From NCBI RefSeq assembly GCF_000214665.1, contig NC_015572.1, positions 3,658,001 through 3,722,000 of the forward strand: DNA of 64,000 nt. Reading direction: 5' to 3'. Source of the stretch: Methylomonas methanica MC09. GTDB taxonomy: Bacteria; Pseudomonadota; Gammaproteobacteria; Methylococcales; Methylomonadaceae. Shown one piece after another: positions 42,932 through 53,290 of the stretch. Position 1 is the first letter of the stretch. Every line of letters starts with the position of its first letter. The notes beneath the pieces were generated by a model. It did no database searches. It saw only the letters and a program-made list of their open reading frames with translations, and was not told the origin of the DNA. Both the position numbers and the translations under genes were made by a program.

Positions 42932-45900
42932 TCAATGAAAGTCCCTGGATTTGGCCGCCAGTTCGCCGATCCAGTCGCTGCAATCCTCCAGCTTGCCGGC
43001 GATCAGATGCAGCACGCCGTCTTGTTGTTGCACTATGCCGGATACGCCCAGCAAACGGGCTTTCAACAAGGGTTTGCGTTGCGCCAGCGCGGTTTTCGGC
43101 CAGACGATCAGATTGACTTGGCCGGTTTCGTCTTCCAGGGTCACGAAGGTAACGCCGGCGGCGGTCATGGGCCGTTGCCGGCAAATCACCAAACCGGCCA
43201 CTTGGGCGATGCTGCCGTTGCGGCGTTGCCAAAGGGCCTTGGCGGTGATAAAGCCACGGCCTTGCAGACGCTGGCGCAACAAGGCCAGCGGATGGTCGCG
43301 TAAAGTCAGGCCGGTACTGGCGTAATCGGCCAGAGTATCCTGCACCGGCGACGGCGTTTTCAGCAAAGGCAGCGCCTCGGCAATGCGCGGCACACCGAAC
43401 AGCGGCACCGGCGCCTCAATGCCCGCCGCCGCCCAAAATGTCTGGTGGCGATTGCCGCCCATGGCTTTCAAACCATCGGCCGCAGCCAAAGCCTCCAGGT
43501 CGCGTTTGTCCAGCTTGGCCCGTTCGGACAAATCGGCGATGCTTTCAAAGGCCCGCTGCGCACGAGCCGCCGTGATGCGCGCCGCGGCGGCCTTCGTCAA
43601 ACCCTTGACCTGATTAAATCCCAAACGCAAGGCCAGCGGGCTGACATCGTGTTCCAAGCGACAATCCCAATCGCTATGCCGGACATCCACCGGCCGCACC
43701 TGGACGCCATGGCGGCGGGCATCCTGCACCAACTGCGCCGGCGCGTAAAACCCCATCGGCTGGCTATTCAGCAACCCGCAGCAAAACGCCGCCGGATGAT
43801 GGCATTTCAACCAAGACGATATATAAGCCAACAACGCGAAGCTGGCCGAGTGCGATTCCGGAAAGCCGTAATCGCCGAAACCGCGAATTTGCTGAAAAAT
43901 GCGCTGGGCGAAATCGTCGCGATAACCGCGTTCGCGCATGCCGGCCAGCAGTTTTTGCTCGAAAGGTTCCAGGCCGCCCTTGCGCTTCCAGGCCGCCATG
44001 GCCCGCCGCAGTTCGTCGGCCTCGCCGGCGGTAAAACCGGCGGCCACCATGGCGATTTGCATCACCTGTTCCTGAAAAATCGGAATCCCCAGCGTGCGCT
44101 CCAGCACCTGCCTGACTTCCGGGCTGGGGTAATCGATCGCTTCCAAACCGTTGCGGCGAGCCAGATAAGGGTGCACCATTTCGCCCTGAATCGGCCCGGG
44201 GCGGACGATGGCGATTTCGATGACCAAGTCGTAATAATTGGCCGGCTTCAGGCGCGGCAACATGCTCATTTGCGCCCGCGATTCCACCTGAAACACGCCG
44301 ATGCTGTCGGCTTGCTGCAGCATCCGGTACACCGCCGGATCTTCGGCGGGAATATCGGCCAAATGCCAAACCCGGCCGGTGTATTCCCCCAAGTAGTTCA
44401 GCGTCTTGCGAATCGCGCTGAGCATGCCCAGCGCCAGCACGTCCACCTTCAACAAGCCCATGGCTTCCAGATCGTCTTTTTCCCACTGAATCACGCTGCG
44501 CTCGGCCATGGCCGCGTTTTCCACCGGCACCAGCCGGGTCAGTTCGTCGCGAGCGATCACGAAGCCACCGACATGTTGCGACAAATGCCGCGGAAAGCCC
44601 TTGATTTGCTCGACCAAGGCGCCGAGCCGGCGAATCACCGGGCTGTCGGGATCGAAACCGCAATCCCGTAAGGCTTCCGGCATCAGCTTGTAGCCGTCCC
44701 AACGGTCGACGTTGCCGGCCAAGCGGTCGAGCTGGGCCGGGTTCAAACCCAAGGCCTTGCCGACATCGCGCACCGCGCTACGGCTGCGATAAGTAATCAC
44801 CGTCGCCGCCAGCGCCGCGCGGTGGCGGCCGTATTTACGGTAGATGTATTGAATCACTTCCTCGCGTCGCTCGTGCTCGAAATCGACGTCGATATCCGGC
44901 GGCTCGTTGCGCTCGCGAGACAGGAAACGTTCGAACAACAAGTTCATCCGGCCCGGATCGACTTCGGTGATACCCAGGCAATAGCACACCGCCGAATTGG
45001 CCGCCGAGCCGCGGCCCTGACACAAAATGGCTTGGCTTTTAGCGAACGCCACGATGTCGTGCACGGTCAGAAAGTACGGTTCGTAAGCCAGTTCGGCGAT
45101 CAAAGCCAACTCATGCTCGACTTGCCGCCGCACCTTGGCCGGTTCGCCATCGGGCCAGCGCAGCCTAAGACCGGCTTCGGTCAACTGCCTGAGCCAGGAC
45201 GCCGGCGTATGGCCGTCCGGCACCAGCTCGCTCGGATATTCGTAGCGCAGCTCATCCAGCGAAAACCGGCAGCGGCCGGCGATATTCAGCGTTTCCTCCA
45301 ACCAAGGCGCGGGATACAGTTCGGCCAGCCGGCCTAACGGCCTGAGATGGCGTTCGCCGTTGGCAAACAGCGCGTAACCCAATTCCGACAATGGCCGGCC
45401 GAGGCGGATTGCGGTCAAGGTATCCTGTAGCGCCCGCCGCGAGCGTTTGTGCATATGCACGTCGTTGCAGGCTACCAGCGGAATATCCAGCTGCCGGGCC
45501 AGCGCCTGGACGGCGGCGAGTTTTTCATTGTCCCCGCCGGACAAAAACAAGCCCGCGCCCAGCCACAACTCCCGGCCGAAAAGCTGTTTCAACCAGCGGC
45601 CATCGGCCAAATCCAGGCGTTGCTCCGGCAGCCAAACCGCCAGACAATTGGCCGGAAAATGCCGTTGCACATCATCCCGGCTCAAGCGGTAACTGCCTTT
45701 GCCGGCTTGGCGGCGGGCGACGCTGATCAGATGCGCCAGATTACCGTAACCGGTGCGGTCGACGGCCAACAGCAGCAATTTCAAACCGTCGTCCAAGCGC
45801 ATTTCACTGCCGACGATCAAATCGATAGCGTGTTTGCGGGCCGCCATGTGCGCCCTAACCACGCCGGCCAGGGAGCATTCGTCGGTCAAGGCCAGGGCCC

Positions 45901-46027
45901 GATACCCCAACCGGGCCGCTTCGGCTACCAACTCTTCCGGATGCGAGGCCCCGCGCAGAAAGCTGAAATTGGATAAGCAATGCAGCTCGGCAAATGCCGG
46001 CGGCGGTTTCTCAACCGAACAGGCCAT
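42932..46027 (-). CDS. dnaE2: Error-prone DNA polymerase DnaE2 (ImuC)
   Basis: DnaE2 is the C-family polymerase of the SOS mutagenesis cassette, acting with ImuA and ImuB in damage bypass. The PHP domain starts LHCLSNFSFLRGASHPEELV. The polymerase core has DIDVDFEHERREEVIQYIY with the catalytic aspartates, and a C-terminal OB fold ends the protein. The frame is open to 46297, but the ATG at 46027 places the PHP domain at the proper N-terminus (1031 residues) and overlaps imuB by 17 bases; the longer reading would run far into imuB. Confidence 0.95.
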   Translation of the reverse strand: MACSVEKPPPAFAELHCLSNFSFLRGASHPEELVAEAARLGYRALALTDECSLAGVVRAHMAARKHAIDLIVGSEMRLDDGLKLLLLAVDRTGYGNLAHLISVARRQAGKGSYRLSRDDVQRHFPANCLAVWLPEQRLDLADGRWLKQLFGRELWLGAGLFLSGGDNEKLAAVQALARQLDIPLVACNDVHMHKRSRRALQDTLTAIRLGRPLSELGYALFANGERHLRPLGRLAELYPAPWLEETLNIAGRCRFSLDELRYEYPSELVPDGHTPASWLRQLTEAGLRLRWPDGEPAKVRRQVEHELALIAELAYEPYFLTVHDIVAFAKSQAILCQGRGSAANSAVCYCLGITEVDPGRMNLLFERFLSRERNEPPDIDVDFEHERREEVIQYIYRKYGRHRAALAATVITYRSRSAVRDVGKALGLNPAQLDRLAGNVDRWDGYKLMPEALRDCGFDPDSPVIRRLGALVEQIKGFPRHLSQHVGGFVIARDELTRLVPVENAAMAERSVIQWEKDDLEAMGLLKVDVLALGMLSAIRKTLNYLGEYTGRVWHLADIPAEDPAVYRMLQQADSIGVFQVESRAQMSMLPRLKPANYYDLVIEIAIVRPGPIQGEMVHPYLARRNGLEAIDYPSPEVRQVLERTLGIPIFQEQVMQIAMVAAGFTAGEADELRRAMAAWKRKGGLEPFEQKLLAGMRERGYRDDFAQRIFQQIRGFGDYGFPESHSASFALLAYISSWLKCHHPAAFCCGLLNSQPMGFYAPAQLVQDARRHGVQVRPVDVRHSDWDCRLEHDVSPLALRLGFNQVKGLTKAAAARITAARAQRAFESIADLSERAKLDKRDLEALAAADGLKAMGGNRHQTFWAAAGIEAPVPLFGVPRIAEALPLLKTPSPVQDTLADYASTGLTLRDHPLALLRQRLQGRGFITAKALWQRRNGSIAQVAGLVICRQRPMTAAGVTFVTLEDETGQVNLIVWPKTALAQRKPLLKARLLGVSGIVQQQDGVLHLIAGKLEDCSDWIGELAAKSRDFH

Positions 46028-47498
46028 GGCAATACCAGCCGCCGCCCGGTTTGAGATCGCGAAACACCCACAATTTACGGCCCGCTCTGTCATAGGCGAC
46101 CCGGTAATCGCGCCGGACCGCCGCGCCGTCCCACCAGCCCGATTCGATACGTTCGCTATCCGGCAGGCAATCCAAGCCGGCCGGATCGAGCGACTCAGGT
46201 TCCGGCAGCAGCCAGACCGGCCGCGCCGGCAGCGAAACATCCAACACACCGGCGGCATAAGCCAGAAAACCCGCCCGCTCCGGCCTATAGTCGGCACCTA
46301 TGGCCGGATACTGTAAAGCCTGATGACCGAGCCGGTTTTGCAATTGCTCCAAGGCGGTTTGCCAGTCTTGTTCGCGTTCCCGGCCGTCGTCGAACAAACT
46401 AAAAGTGTGCGGCTGAAACGGCGCAATTGCCTCGCTGACCAGTTCGATACTCAATACCGGCGCCGGCAGCGCGGTGCGTTCCAGTTTTTCCCGCAGCAAA
46501 CGGCAACAATGTTCGGCGTCGCGCGTGGGCAGGCGAAAGCTCAGCTCGATACGGCTGGCCGGCTGCCGGTAATGATATAAAAACAGGTGCACGCCGAGCG
46601 CGGCGGCATCGCGTTGGCGCAGAAAATCGGCCAATTCGGCGGCCAGTTGTTCGACGGCCGGAAAGAAATGCTGCAGCTTTTCCAGTTCGGCCGGCAATTC
46701 CCGGCTGCCGGTAAAACGCGGCGGTTGGTGAAACTGTCGCAAAACCCTATTGTCGTTGCCGGCCAATGCGTCCAAATGGCGCAGTAAGGCAGTGCCATAA
46801 CGGCGTGCCAGACCGTCGCGCGGCAGACGCCATAGATCGGCCAGCCTTTGTACGCCGGTTCGCGATAGCCGCTTCAGCAAACCCTCATCCAGACCCAGCG
46901 CCGTCAGCGGCACCGGCCCCAGCAGAGAGCGCAATGCGGCCGGCTGTTGTGCGATAGTTTCGATCTTTAAGCGCGCCAATAATTCGCCGGCAGCCGGCGT
47001 CGGCGCCAAGGCAAGCGCGCACTGGTAGCCAAGGTCGAGCAAGGCTTGGCGTACTCGTTCACGCAAGCGTTCGACGCCGCCGAACAGCGTCAGACAGCTG
47101 CCGACGTCCAGTAATAGGGCATTCGAGCAATCCAGACTGACCCAGGGGCTGAAGGCCAGGGCGGCATCGGCCAGACGGCTTAGAGCGATTTGCTCCAGCC
47201 GGCTGTCCCTATCCCGGATTTGCAAGCTGGGGCATAAAGCCAGCGCGGCGGCCGGCGCCATGCCCACTGTTACGCCGGCCTGCCGGGCCGGCTCGGAGAC
47301 TGCGTAGAGGCTGGGCCGGCCTTTGTGTTGCTGTTGCAAGGCAACAACCTGCCGTAAATCCAGACCGGCCGCGGTTAACGCCAGCTCCGGAAAATAAGCG
47401 CATAGCCATAGTTTCGCCCGCAGTGGGGAAACAGCCGCCTCGGTTTGCGGCGGCGGTGAAACCTGCGGCGTAAAAACGCCGGCGACCGCCGTGTTCAT
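46011..47498 (-). CDS. imuB: ImuB, Y-family polymerase-like protein
   Basis: This 495-residue protein has the Y-family fold (SPPLRAKLWLCAYFPELALTA start, a helix-hairpin-helix region LLKRLSRTGVQRLADLWRLP) but lacks the catalytic acidic residues of true DinB polymerases. ImuB is the hub that links the beta clamp, ImuA and DnaE2. It overlaps imuA at its start (ATGA) and dnaE2 at its end. Confidence 0.93.
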   Translation of the reverse strand: MNTAVAGVFTPQVSPPPQTEAAVSPLRAKLWLCAYFPELALTAAGLDLRQVVALQQQHKGRPSLYAVSEPARQAGVTVGMAPAAALALCPSLQIRDRDSRLEQIALSRLADAALAFSPWVSLDCSNALLLDVGSCLTLFGGVERLRERVRQALLDLGYQCALALAPTPAAGELLARLKIETIAQQPAALRSLLGPVPLTALGLDEGLLKRLSRTGVQRLADLWRLPRDGLARRYGTALLRHLDALAGNDNRVLRQFHQPPRFTGSRELPAELEKLQHFFPAVEQLAAELADFLRQRDAAALGVHLFLYHYRQPASRIELSFRLPTRDAEHCCRLLREKLERTALPAPVLSIELVSEAIAPFQPHTFSLFDDGREREQDWQTALEQLQNRLGHQALQYPAIGADYRPERAGFLAYAAGVLDVSLPARPVWLLPEPESLDPAGLDCLPDSERIESGWWDGAAVRRDYRVAYDRAGRKLWVFRDLKPGGGWYCHGLFG

Positions 47499-48118
47499 GC
47501 TAACGCCAACACTAGGCGGTGTTGACGCAGACTGCCGCGCGCCTTACGGATTTCCAGCAGCAAACCGCCGGTTTGACGTTGCAAGGCAATGCTTAAGGCG
47601 GCATGCCCTATCGATGCACCCGGGTCCGTAAACAGCACCGCCAGCGCATTGCCGGCTTCGGCGGCCAATTGCAGGCGGCGGGTTTGATGCGCGGCCAACC
47701 GTTGTTTCGGCCAAGCCAGCGTCATGCCGCAGCAATTGGTACGCAACAATTTTTCCAAGGCCCACAGCAGGTCGGCGTCATTAGGACAGGCAACCACCAG
47801 TACTTGCGCCAGCTCGACGCCGGCCTGCTGCAAACCCGGCGCATACGGCCGGCAAGGCGGCGCCAACCAGACGATGCGCCGGCCTTGGCGACTCAACTCG
47901 GCCATGGCCGGCAACAGCAACGGTAATTCGCCGCAGCCGACGTGCGGTATCTCCAGGTTCAGCAAGGCCCCAGCCGGCCAGCCGCCGCCCGGCAGCAAGG
48001 CGTCCAGCTCGGGAAAACCGGTAGCCATGCCGGCTTGCAGACTGTCCGGAATTTGCAGACCGCGCCAGACCAAACTTTGGCTGCGTAGCCAGTCGTCGAG
48101 TTGCCGCGAAGCCGTCAT
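47495..48118 (-). CDS. imuA: ImuA (SulA/RecA-like) translesion protein
   Basis: The 207-residue protein has the RecA-like fold of ImuA with GFPELDALLPGGGWPAGALLNLE at residues 34-56, where the Walker A motif is degenerate. It is required with ImuB and DnaE2 for induced mutagenesis. ATGA overlaps link it to lexA upstream and imuB downstream. Confidence 0.92.
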   Translation of the reverse strand: MTASRQLDDWLRSQSLVWRGLQIPDSLQAGMATGFPELDALLPGGGWPAGALLNLEIPHVGCGELPLLLPAMAELSRQGRRIVWLAPPCRPYAPGLQQAGVELAQVLVVACPNDADLLWALEKLLRTNCCGMTLAWPKQRLAAHQTRRLQLAAEAGNALAVLFTDPGASIGHAALSIALQRQTGGLLLEIRKARGSLRQHRLVLALA

Positions 48119-48723
48119 GGCAGATCGTTGCGAATCACACCGACCACGATACCTTCGATGACCAGCGTGTCGCGTCGTAGATCGATTTCAAGCGCCGCGA
48201 AATCCGGATTCTCCGGCTGCAAAATCGCCTTGTCGCCGTCCAGCCGCAAGCGTTTGACGGTGGCTTCATCGCCGATGCGGGCCACCACAATCTGGCCGCT
48301 ATCGGCCCGTGGCGTGCGTTGCACCGCCAGCAAGTCGCCATCCAGTATGCCGGCGTCACGCATGCTCATGCCGTGTACCCGCAATAAATAATCGGCGCGG
48401 CGGCGGAACAGTTCAGGATCGAGCTTGCAATAGCTCTCGATATGCTCCTCGGCCAAAATCGGTTGGCCGGCGGCCACCCGGCCGACCAGCGGCAGGCCTC
48501 TGTCGTTACCGGTTTTTAATAAGCGAATGCCGCGCGACGCCGACGGTACCAGCTCGATCATCCCTTTACGCGCCAGCGCCTGCAAATGGCCCCGAATGCT
48601 GTTGGTCGAGCGCACCTGAAAGGCAGCGGTAATTTCGGCGATAGTCGGCGGAAAACCCGCTTCGGCCACGCTTTGTTCGATAAAGTCGAGTACGGCTTGC
48701 TGCCGGTCTGTTAACGGTTTCAT
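48115..48723 (-). CDS. lexA: LexA repressor of the mutagenesis cassette
   Basis: The 202-residue repressor has a winged-helix N-terminus (MKPLTDRQQAVLDFI ... PPTIAEI), the self-cleavage site A-G in RVAAGQP, the catalytic serine in GMSMRDAG and lysine in EATVKRL. The start at 48723 matches LexA N-termini; the frame is open to 48825. Because it is first in lexA-imuA-imuB-dnaE2, it probably controls its own operon, and a second genomic lexA may exist. Confidence 0.94.
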   Translation of the reverse strand: MKPLTDRQQAVLDFIEQSVAEAGFPPTIAEITAAFQVRSTNSIRGHLQALARKGMIELVPSASRGIRLLKTGNDRGLPLVGRVAAGQPILAEEHIESYCKLDPELFRRRADYLLRVHGMSMRDAGILDGDLLAVQRTPRADSGQIVVARIGDEATVKRLRLDGDKAILQPENPDFAALEIDLRRDTLVIEGIVVGVIRNDLP

Positions 48724-48743
48724 ACTGCTTTTAGAATTACTGA

Positions 48744-48760
48744 CTATATGTGCAGTATAG
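48744..48760. promoter_or_regulatory. Candidate LexA operator
   Basis: CTATATGTGCAGTATAG is an imperfect palindrome (CTATA ... TATAG) 20 bases before the lexA start. It partly overlaps ACTG-N10-CAGT (48739-48756). It resembles SOS boxes in position and symmetry but is not the E. coli CTGT-N8-ACAG sequence. Confidence 0.5.
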
Positions 48761-48915
48761 AGCGCTTTTAATCGACTTGGCAAGCCGGCGTATAGTGGTT
48801 TTTGTTGCCCCTTTTCTGTCAACATGGGTTATAACAAGCACCTTGACGGCAATAGTTTAAAGCCGACTCGACTCAGACTTTAGCGGGTAAAACCCGCGAT
48901 TTGGCAAAGCGAACG

Positions 48916-50196
48916 ATGAGAATAACGCACAACGCCACAGCCAATCCGGTTATACACGGGCATTCAATACCGCGAGTGCTGGCCGCCCTGCTGACACTGT
49001 TCGTCCCGGGCTGCCAGACCGAACCGCCGCCACCGCAACCGATGCTGAATTGGTATGTGTTCGACGAACGTTCCGGGGCGTTTCGCGAGGCCGCCGCCGC
49101 TTGTTCCGAGCAAGCCGCTGGACGCTATCACATCGTCCTCAACCCGCTGCCCAGCGATGCCGACCAGCAGCGCGAGCAGTTGGTACGCCGTCTGGCCGCC
49201 GCCGACCCGGCTATCGACATTGTCGGCATGGATGTGATCTGGACCGCCGAATTCGCCGCCGCCGGCTGGATACTGCCCTGGCCGGAGCAGACCTCGCAAC
49301 GTATTTCAAATGGGCGCTTGCCGGCGGCAGTGGCCAGCGGCCGCTATAACGGACAGAGCTGGGCCGTGCCGTTTACCAGTAACGCCCAATTATTGTGGTA
49401 CCGCAGCGACCGCATAGACAAAGCCCCACAGAACTGGCGAACCCTGCTCGCCCAAGCCGAAGCCCTGAACACGCCGGGCGCTCTGCAATTGCAAGGCCAG
49501 CGTTACGAGGGCCTGACGGTATTTTTCGTTTCGCTGTTGGCCTCGGCCGGCGGCGCGGTGCTGGACGCGAACGGCGAGCTGTCTCTGCCGGACGAGGCTA
49601 CCCTGGCAGTCCTGACGTTGATGCAGCGTATCGCCACCTCGCCGGCCGTATCGCGGTCCCTGGCCACCGACCGCGAAGATCAAGCGCGGCTGGCCTTCGA
49701 AACCGGCCGGCCGAGTTTTATGCTTAATTATTCCTTTGTCTGGCCCAGCGCGCAGCAAAACGCCCCCGAAGTAGCCAAACACATGGCTTACAGCCGCTGG
49801 CCGGCCGTCAGCCCGCATCATCCCAGCCGCGTCACGCTGGGCGGCATCAATCTGGGCGTTGCCGCCTACGGCCGACACCCGCAACTGGCTTTTGAAGCGG
49901 CGGAATGCCTGGCGTCGGCGGCCAACCAGATCAAGGCCGCCGTACAAGGCGGCATGCCGCCCACCCTGGAAGCTTTATACGACAACCCCGAAGTGCGGCG
50001 GCAGTTTCCGTTTGCCGACACCTTGCATGATACGTTGCGCGACGCGGTGCTACGGCCGCCCAGCCCGCTCTACAACGATATTTCCCTGGCTATCAGCCGT
50101 ACCTTGCACCCCATGCGCGACATAAAACCCGCCGCCGACCTGCCAAGGCTGCGCCGCGCCGTACAACGGGCCTTGCACTCGGAGGGCTTGTTATGA
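48916..50196 (+). CDS. Sugar ABC transporter substrate-binding lipoprotein
   Basis: The 426-residue protein begins with a lipoprotein signal (lipobox FVPGC near residue 35) and has the fold pattern of family 1 extracellular solute-binding proteins (GMDVIWTAEFAAAGWILPW, AVPFTSNAQLLWYRSD, GGINLGVAAYGRHP). Neighbours are two MalF/MalG permeases and an ATPase. Best-matching types bind trehalose or maltose, but the sugar cannot be read from the sequence. The stop overlaps the first permease (ATGA-type). Confidence 0.9.
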   Translation: MRITHNATANPVIHGHSIPRVLAALLTLFVPGCQTEPPPPQPMLNWYVFDERSGAFREAAAACSEQAAGRYHIVLNPLPSDADQQREQLVRRLAAADPAIDIVGMDVIWTAEFAAAGWILPWPEQTSQRISNGRLPAAVASGRYNGQSWAVPFTSNAQLLWYRSDRIDKAPQNWRTLLAQAEALNTPGALQLQGQRYEGLTVFFVSLLASAGGAVLDANGELSLPDEATLAVLTLMQRIATSPAVSRSLATDREDQARLAFETGRPSFMLNYSFVWPSAQQNAPEVAKHMAYSRWPAVSPHHPSRVTLGGINLGVAAYGRHPQLAFEAAECLASAANQIKAAVQGGMPPTLEALYDNPEVRRQFPFADTLHDTLRDAVLRPPSPLYNDISLAISRTLHPMRDIKPAADLPRLRRAVQRALHSEGLL

Positions 50197-51071
50197 GCAT
50201 CAACAAAGCCGAACGCCGCCTGGGCTGGTTGTTGTGCGCACCCGCCGTGGTGGCGATGCTGCTGGTCACCGGCTACCCGATCGCTTATGCGCTGTGGCTG
50301 TCCTTGTTTCGCTACGACTTGCGTTTTCAGGCGCAGCGCAGCTTTGTCGGTCTGGCCAATTATGCCAGCGTGCTGAGCTCGGACGTCTGGTGGAAAGCCC
50401 TGACCAATACCCTTCTTATCACTATAGGCTCGGTGAGTGTCGAACTCATCCTGGGTTTGGCGCTGGCGCTGCTGGCCCACAAAACCACTATCGGCCGCCG
50501 CAGCGTCAGAACCGCAATCTTGGTGCCCTATGCCATCATCACCGTAGTGGCGGCACTGGCCTGGAAATTCGCCTTCGACCCCACTACCGGTTTCGTCAAC
50601 GCCCTGCTGGGTTTGCAAAACGCCTGGCTCACCGAACATTGGTCGGCGTTTTTCGTGATTATCTGCAGCGAGATCTGGAAGACCACGCCGTTTATGGCCT
50701 TGCTGCTTTTGGCCGGGCTGACCCAAATCCCGGCGGACCTGCTGAAAGCCGCCCGGGTGGACGGAGCAACGGCCTGGCAACGCTTACGCCTGATTACCCT
50801 GCCGCTGATGAAGCCGACGATTATGGTGGCCCTGTTATTCCGCACCCTGGACGCCTTCCGGATTTTCGACACGGTCTATGTGCAAACCCGTGGTGCCCAG
50901 GATACCGAAACCGTATCCATCGTCGGCTACAACACCTTGATCGTGCGGCTTAATTTGGGGCTGGGCTCGGCGGTCTCGGTATTGATCTTCATCTGCGTGC
51001 TGCTGATCGCCTGGCTGTTCGTCAAAGGCTTCGGCGCCCCGCTCGCGCAACGCAACGGCGGCCGATCATGA
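50193..51071 (+). CDS. Sugar ABC transporter permease (MalF type)
   Basis: Six hydrophobic helices in 292 residues and the EAA loop ([22 protein letters not shown]) that docks the ATPase. The protein has the MalF family N-terminus [25 protein letters not shown]. It overlaps both neighbours by 4 bases. Confidence 0.95.
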   Translation: MSINKAERRLGWLLCAPAVVAMLLVTGYPIAYALWLSLFRYDLRFQAQRSFVGLANYASVLSSDVWWKALTNTLLITIGSVSVELILGLALALLAHKTTIGRRSVRTAILVPYAIITVVAALAWKFAFDPTTGFVNALLGLQNAWLTEHWSAFFVIICSEIWKTTPFMALLLLAGLTQIPADLLKAARVDGATAWQRLRLITLPLMKPTIMVALLFRTLDAFRIFDTVYVQTRGAQDTETVSIVGYNTLIVRLNLGLGSAVSVLIFICVLLIAWLFVKGFGAPLAQRNGGRS

Positions 51072-51895
51072 CATTCCGCCTGGAGAAACTGTTTTGGAGC
51101 GGCAGCGGCCTGCTGGCTGTGGTTTATGCGCTGTTACCGGTGGCGTGGATCGTTTCGCTGTCCTTGAAACATCCGGCTGATTTAAACGACCAACGCTTCT
51201 TTGCCAGCCGGATCAGTTTCGACAATTACCGCACGGTATTCAGCGACTCCCAATTTCCGGCGGCCTTGTGGAATTCGGTCGGCATTGCCGGCATCGCCAC
51301 CTTGTTGTCGGTCGCGCTGGCGATGTTTGCCGCCTATGCCATCGTGCGTCTGGAGTTTCCCGGCAAAAAGGCGGTAATGGCCGGCGCTTTGGCCATCGCC
51401 ATGTTCCCGCCGGTCGCCATTATCGGTCCGTTATTCAATTTATGGCGCCTGTTCGGCCTGTTCGACAGTTGGGCCGGCTTGATCCTGCCGTATATGACCT
51501 TTACCTTACCCTTGGCGATCTGGACCCTGGCGGCCTTTTTCCGGGAAATCCCCTGGGATTTGGATAAAGCCGCCCGCGTGGACGGCGCGACGCCGCTGCA
51601 AGCCTTTGTTTATGTCATCGCGCCGCTAGCCGCGCCCGGCGTGTTCACCTCGGCGATACTGGTGTTTATTTTCGCCTGGAACGATTTTCTGTTCGCCAGC
51701 GCGCTGACTTCCACCAACGCCGCCCGCACGGTGCCGGCCGCTATCGCTTTCTTTACCGGCAGCTCGCAATTCGAACAACCCATAGGCTCGATTGCCGCCG
51801 CGTCGGTGGTGGTGACACTGCCGGTCATGCTACTGGTGCTGTTGTTCCAGCGCCGTATCGTCGCCGGACTTACCGCCGGCGCGGTTAAAGGATAG
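51068..51895 (+). CDS. Sugar ABC transporter permease (MalG type)
   Basis: This 275-residue MalG-like permease has six helices and the EAA motif [22 protein letters not shown], together with the [13 protein letters not shown] region. It forms the heterodimeric channel with the upstream MalF-type subunit. Confidence 0.95.
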   Translation: MTFRLEKLFWSGSGLLAVVYALLPVAWIVSLSLKHPADLNDQRFFASRISFDNYRTVFSDSQFPAALWNSVGIAGIATLLSVALAMFAAYAIVRLEFPGKKAVMAGALAIAMFPPVAIIGPLFNLWRLFGLFDSWAGLILPYMTFTLPLAIWTLAAFFREIPWDLDKAARVDGATPLQAFVYVIAPLAAPGVFTSAILVFIFAWNDFLFASALTSTNAARTVPAAIAFFTGSSQFEQPIGSIAAASVVVTLPVMLLVLLFQRRIVAGLTAGAVKG

Positions 51896-51905
51896 GAACC
51901 CATAC

Positions 51906-53045
51906 ATGGCCGAAATCGTACTAGACCGCGTCAGCAAGATTTTTCCGGACGGCACCACGCCCTTAAAATCCGCCAGTTTCACAATACATGACGGCGAGTT
52001 TTTCATTTTGGTCGGCCCGTCCGGCTGCGGCAAATCCACATTGCTGAATATGATCGTCGGCCTGGAGCAGGTCAGCGGCGGCGAAATTCGGGTCGACGGG
52101 CAAGTGATTAACCATCTCGACCCCAAGGATCGCAACATGGCGATGGTGTTTCAAAGCTACGCGATCTATCCGCACATGAGCGTCAGAGAAAACCTGGCCT
52201 TTCCGTTAAAATTGGCCAAACTGCCGCCGGCGGAAATCGAGCGTCGGGTAAGCCAAGCCGCCGATATTCTGGAATTGACCGCCCTGCTCGACCGCAAACC
52301 CGCCAGCCTGTCCGGCGGCCAACGCCAGCGTGTAGCCATGGGCCGCGCCATCGTCCGCGAACCCAAGGCTTTTTTATTGGACGAACCGTTGTCCAATCTG
52401 GACGCCAGACTGCGAGTGCAAATGCGTAGCGAAATCGCCCGCCTGCAAAAACGCCTGGGCACTACCATGCTTTACGTCACCCACGATCAGACCGAAGCCA
52501 TGACCTTGGGCGACCGGGTCGCGGTACTGCATCAAGGCGAAGTACAACAGATAGGCACCCCGCATACGCTTTACCGGCAGCCGGCCAATTTATTCGTGGC
52601 CGGCTTTATAGGTTCGCCCGGCATGAACTTATTACCGGCGCAAATCAGCGGTTCCCGGCTGATTTTGCCCATGGGCGAAACCAGTGTAACGCCGTCTTCG
52701 CCGTTAGCCGATACGCAACTGATAGCCGGCTTTCGCCCCGAACACCTGCGACACGTGGAAACTGCAAACACCGGTGCCGCTGATTTGGTGTTTGAGGCGA
52801 CCGCCGAAGTCGTGGAATGGCTGGGAGCCGAACTATTCGTCCATTTCGATACCCATTGCCCGCCAGCCCGGCTAAAAACGGAGTGGCCGGCGGAATTGTC
52901 GAGCAAAATCGACGGCGACGGCAGACTGCCCTGCGTGGCCAGACTCGATCCCGCCGTTTCCATCAAAAAAGGCGACAGGCTTTTATTCGCTCTGGAGACG
53001 GGTAAGATTCAATTATTCGACCGGCAAACCGGATGCGCCGTTTGA
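51906..53045 (+). CDS. Sugar ABC transporter ATPase (UgpC/MalK type)
   Basis: Walker A GPSGCGKST near residue 37, signature LSGGQRQR, Walker B LLDEPLSNLD and a TOBE regulatory domain in the last ~130 residues give the CUT1 sugar importer ATPase, 379 residues. It energises the two permeases directly upstream. Confidence 0.95.
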   Translation: MAEIVLDRVSKIFPDGTTPLKSASFTIHDGEFFILVGPSGCGKSTLLNMIVGLEQVSGGEIRVDGQVINHLDPKDRNMAMVFQSYAIYPHMSVRENLAFPLKLAKLPPAEIERRVSQAADILELTALLDRKPASLSGGQRQRVAMGRAIVREPKAFLLDEPLSNLDARLRVQMRSEIARLQKRLGTTMLYVTHDQTEAMTLGDRVAVLHQGEVQQIGTPHTLYRQPANLFVAGFIGSPGMNLLPAQISGSRLILPMGETSVTPSSPLADTQLIAGFRPEHLRHVETANTGAADLVFEATAEVVEWLGAELFVHFDTHCPPARLKTEWPAELSSKIDGDGRLPCVARLDPAVSIKKGDRLLFALETGKIQLFDRQTGCAV

Positions 53046-53290
53046 AGATCGGCCGTGGCATTCCTTAGGAATACCACGGCTCATTGATGCGCCCGCACTT
53101 ATAACATTTCCTATTCGCGCTCCATTCGCCAAAGCGGATAGTGCGCGAGTCAAGCAATCAAATTTGTCAAAACCCGCTTTTCCTTTTAGAGTTTGCCCTC
53201 AGTTGCTCGATTCGGCGTGCTCTCCCACATCCGCCAGAGCCGTATTTCAATAGCACACCCGCATACAAATTTGATTGATTTGGATAAGAC
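53046..53290. other. Intergenic region after the sugar transporter
   Basis: No gene or clear terminator seen. Confidence 0.35.

Noticed and set aside
43445..44671. 408-codon open frame opposite dnaE2
   Set aside because: It lies wholly inside dnaE2 on the other strand and is a by-product of GC-rich codon bias; no family features.
46028..46297. N-terminal extension of dnaE2 into imuB
   Set aside because: The extension is out-of-frame imuB sequence; DnaE2 proteins begin just before the PHP domain.
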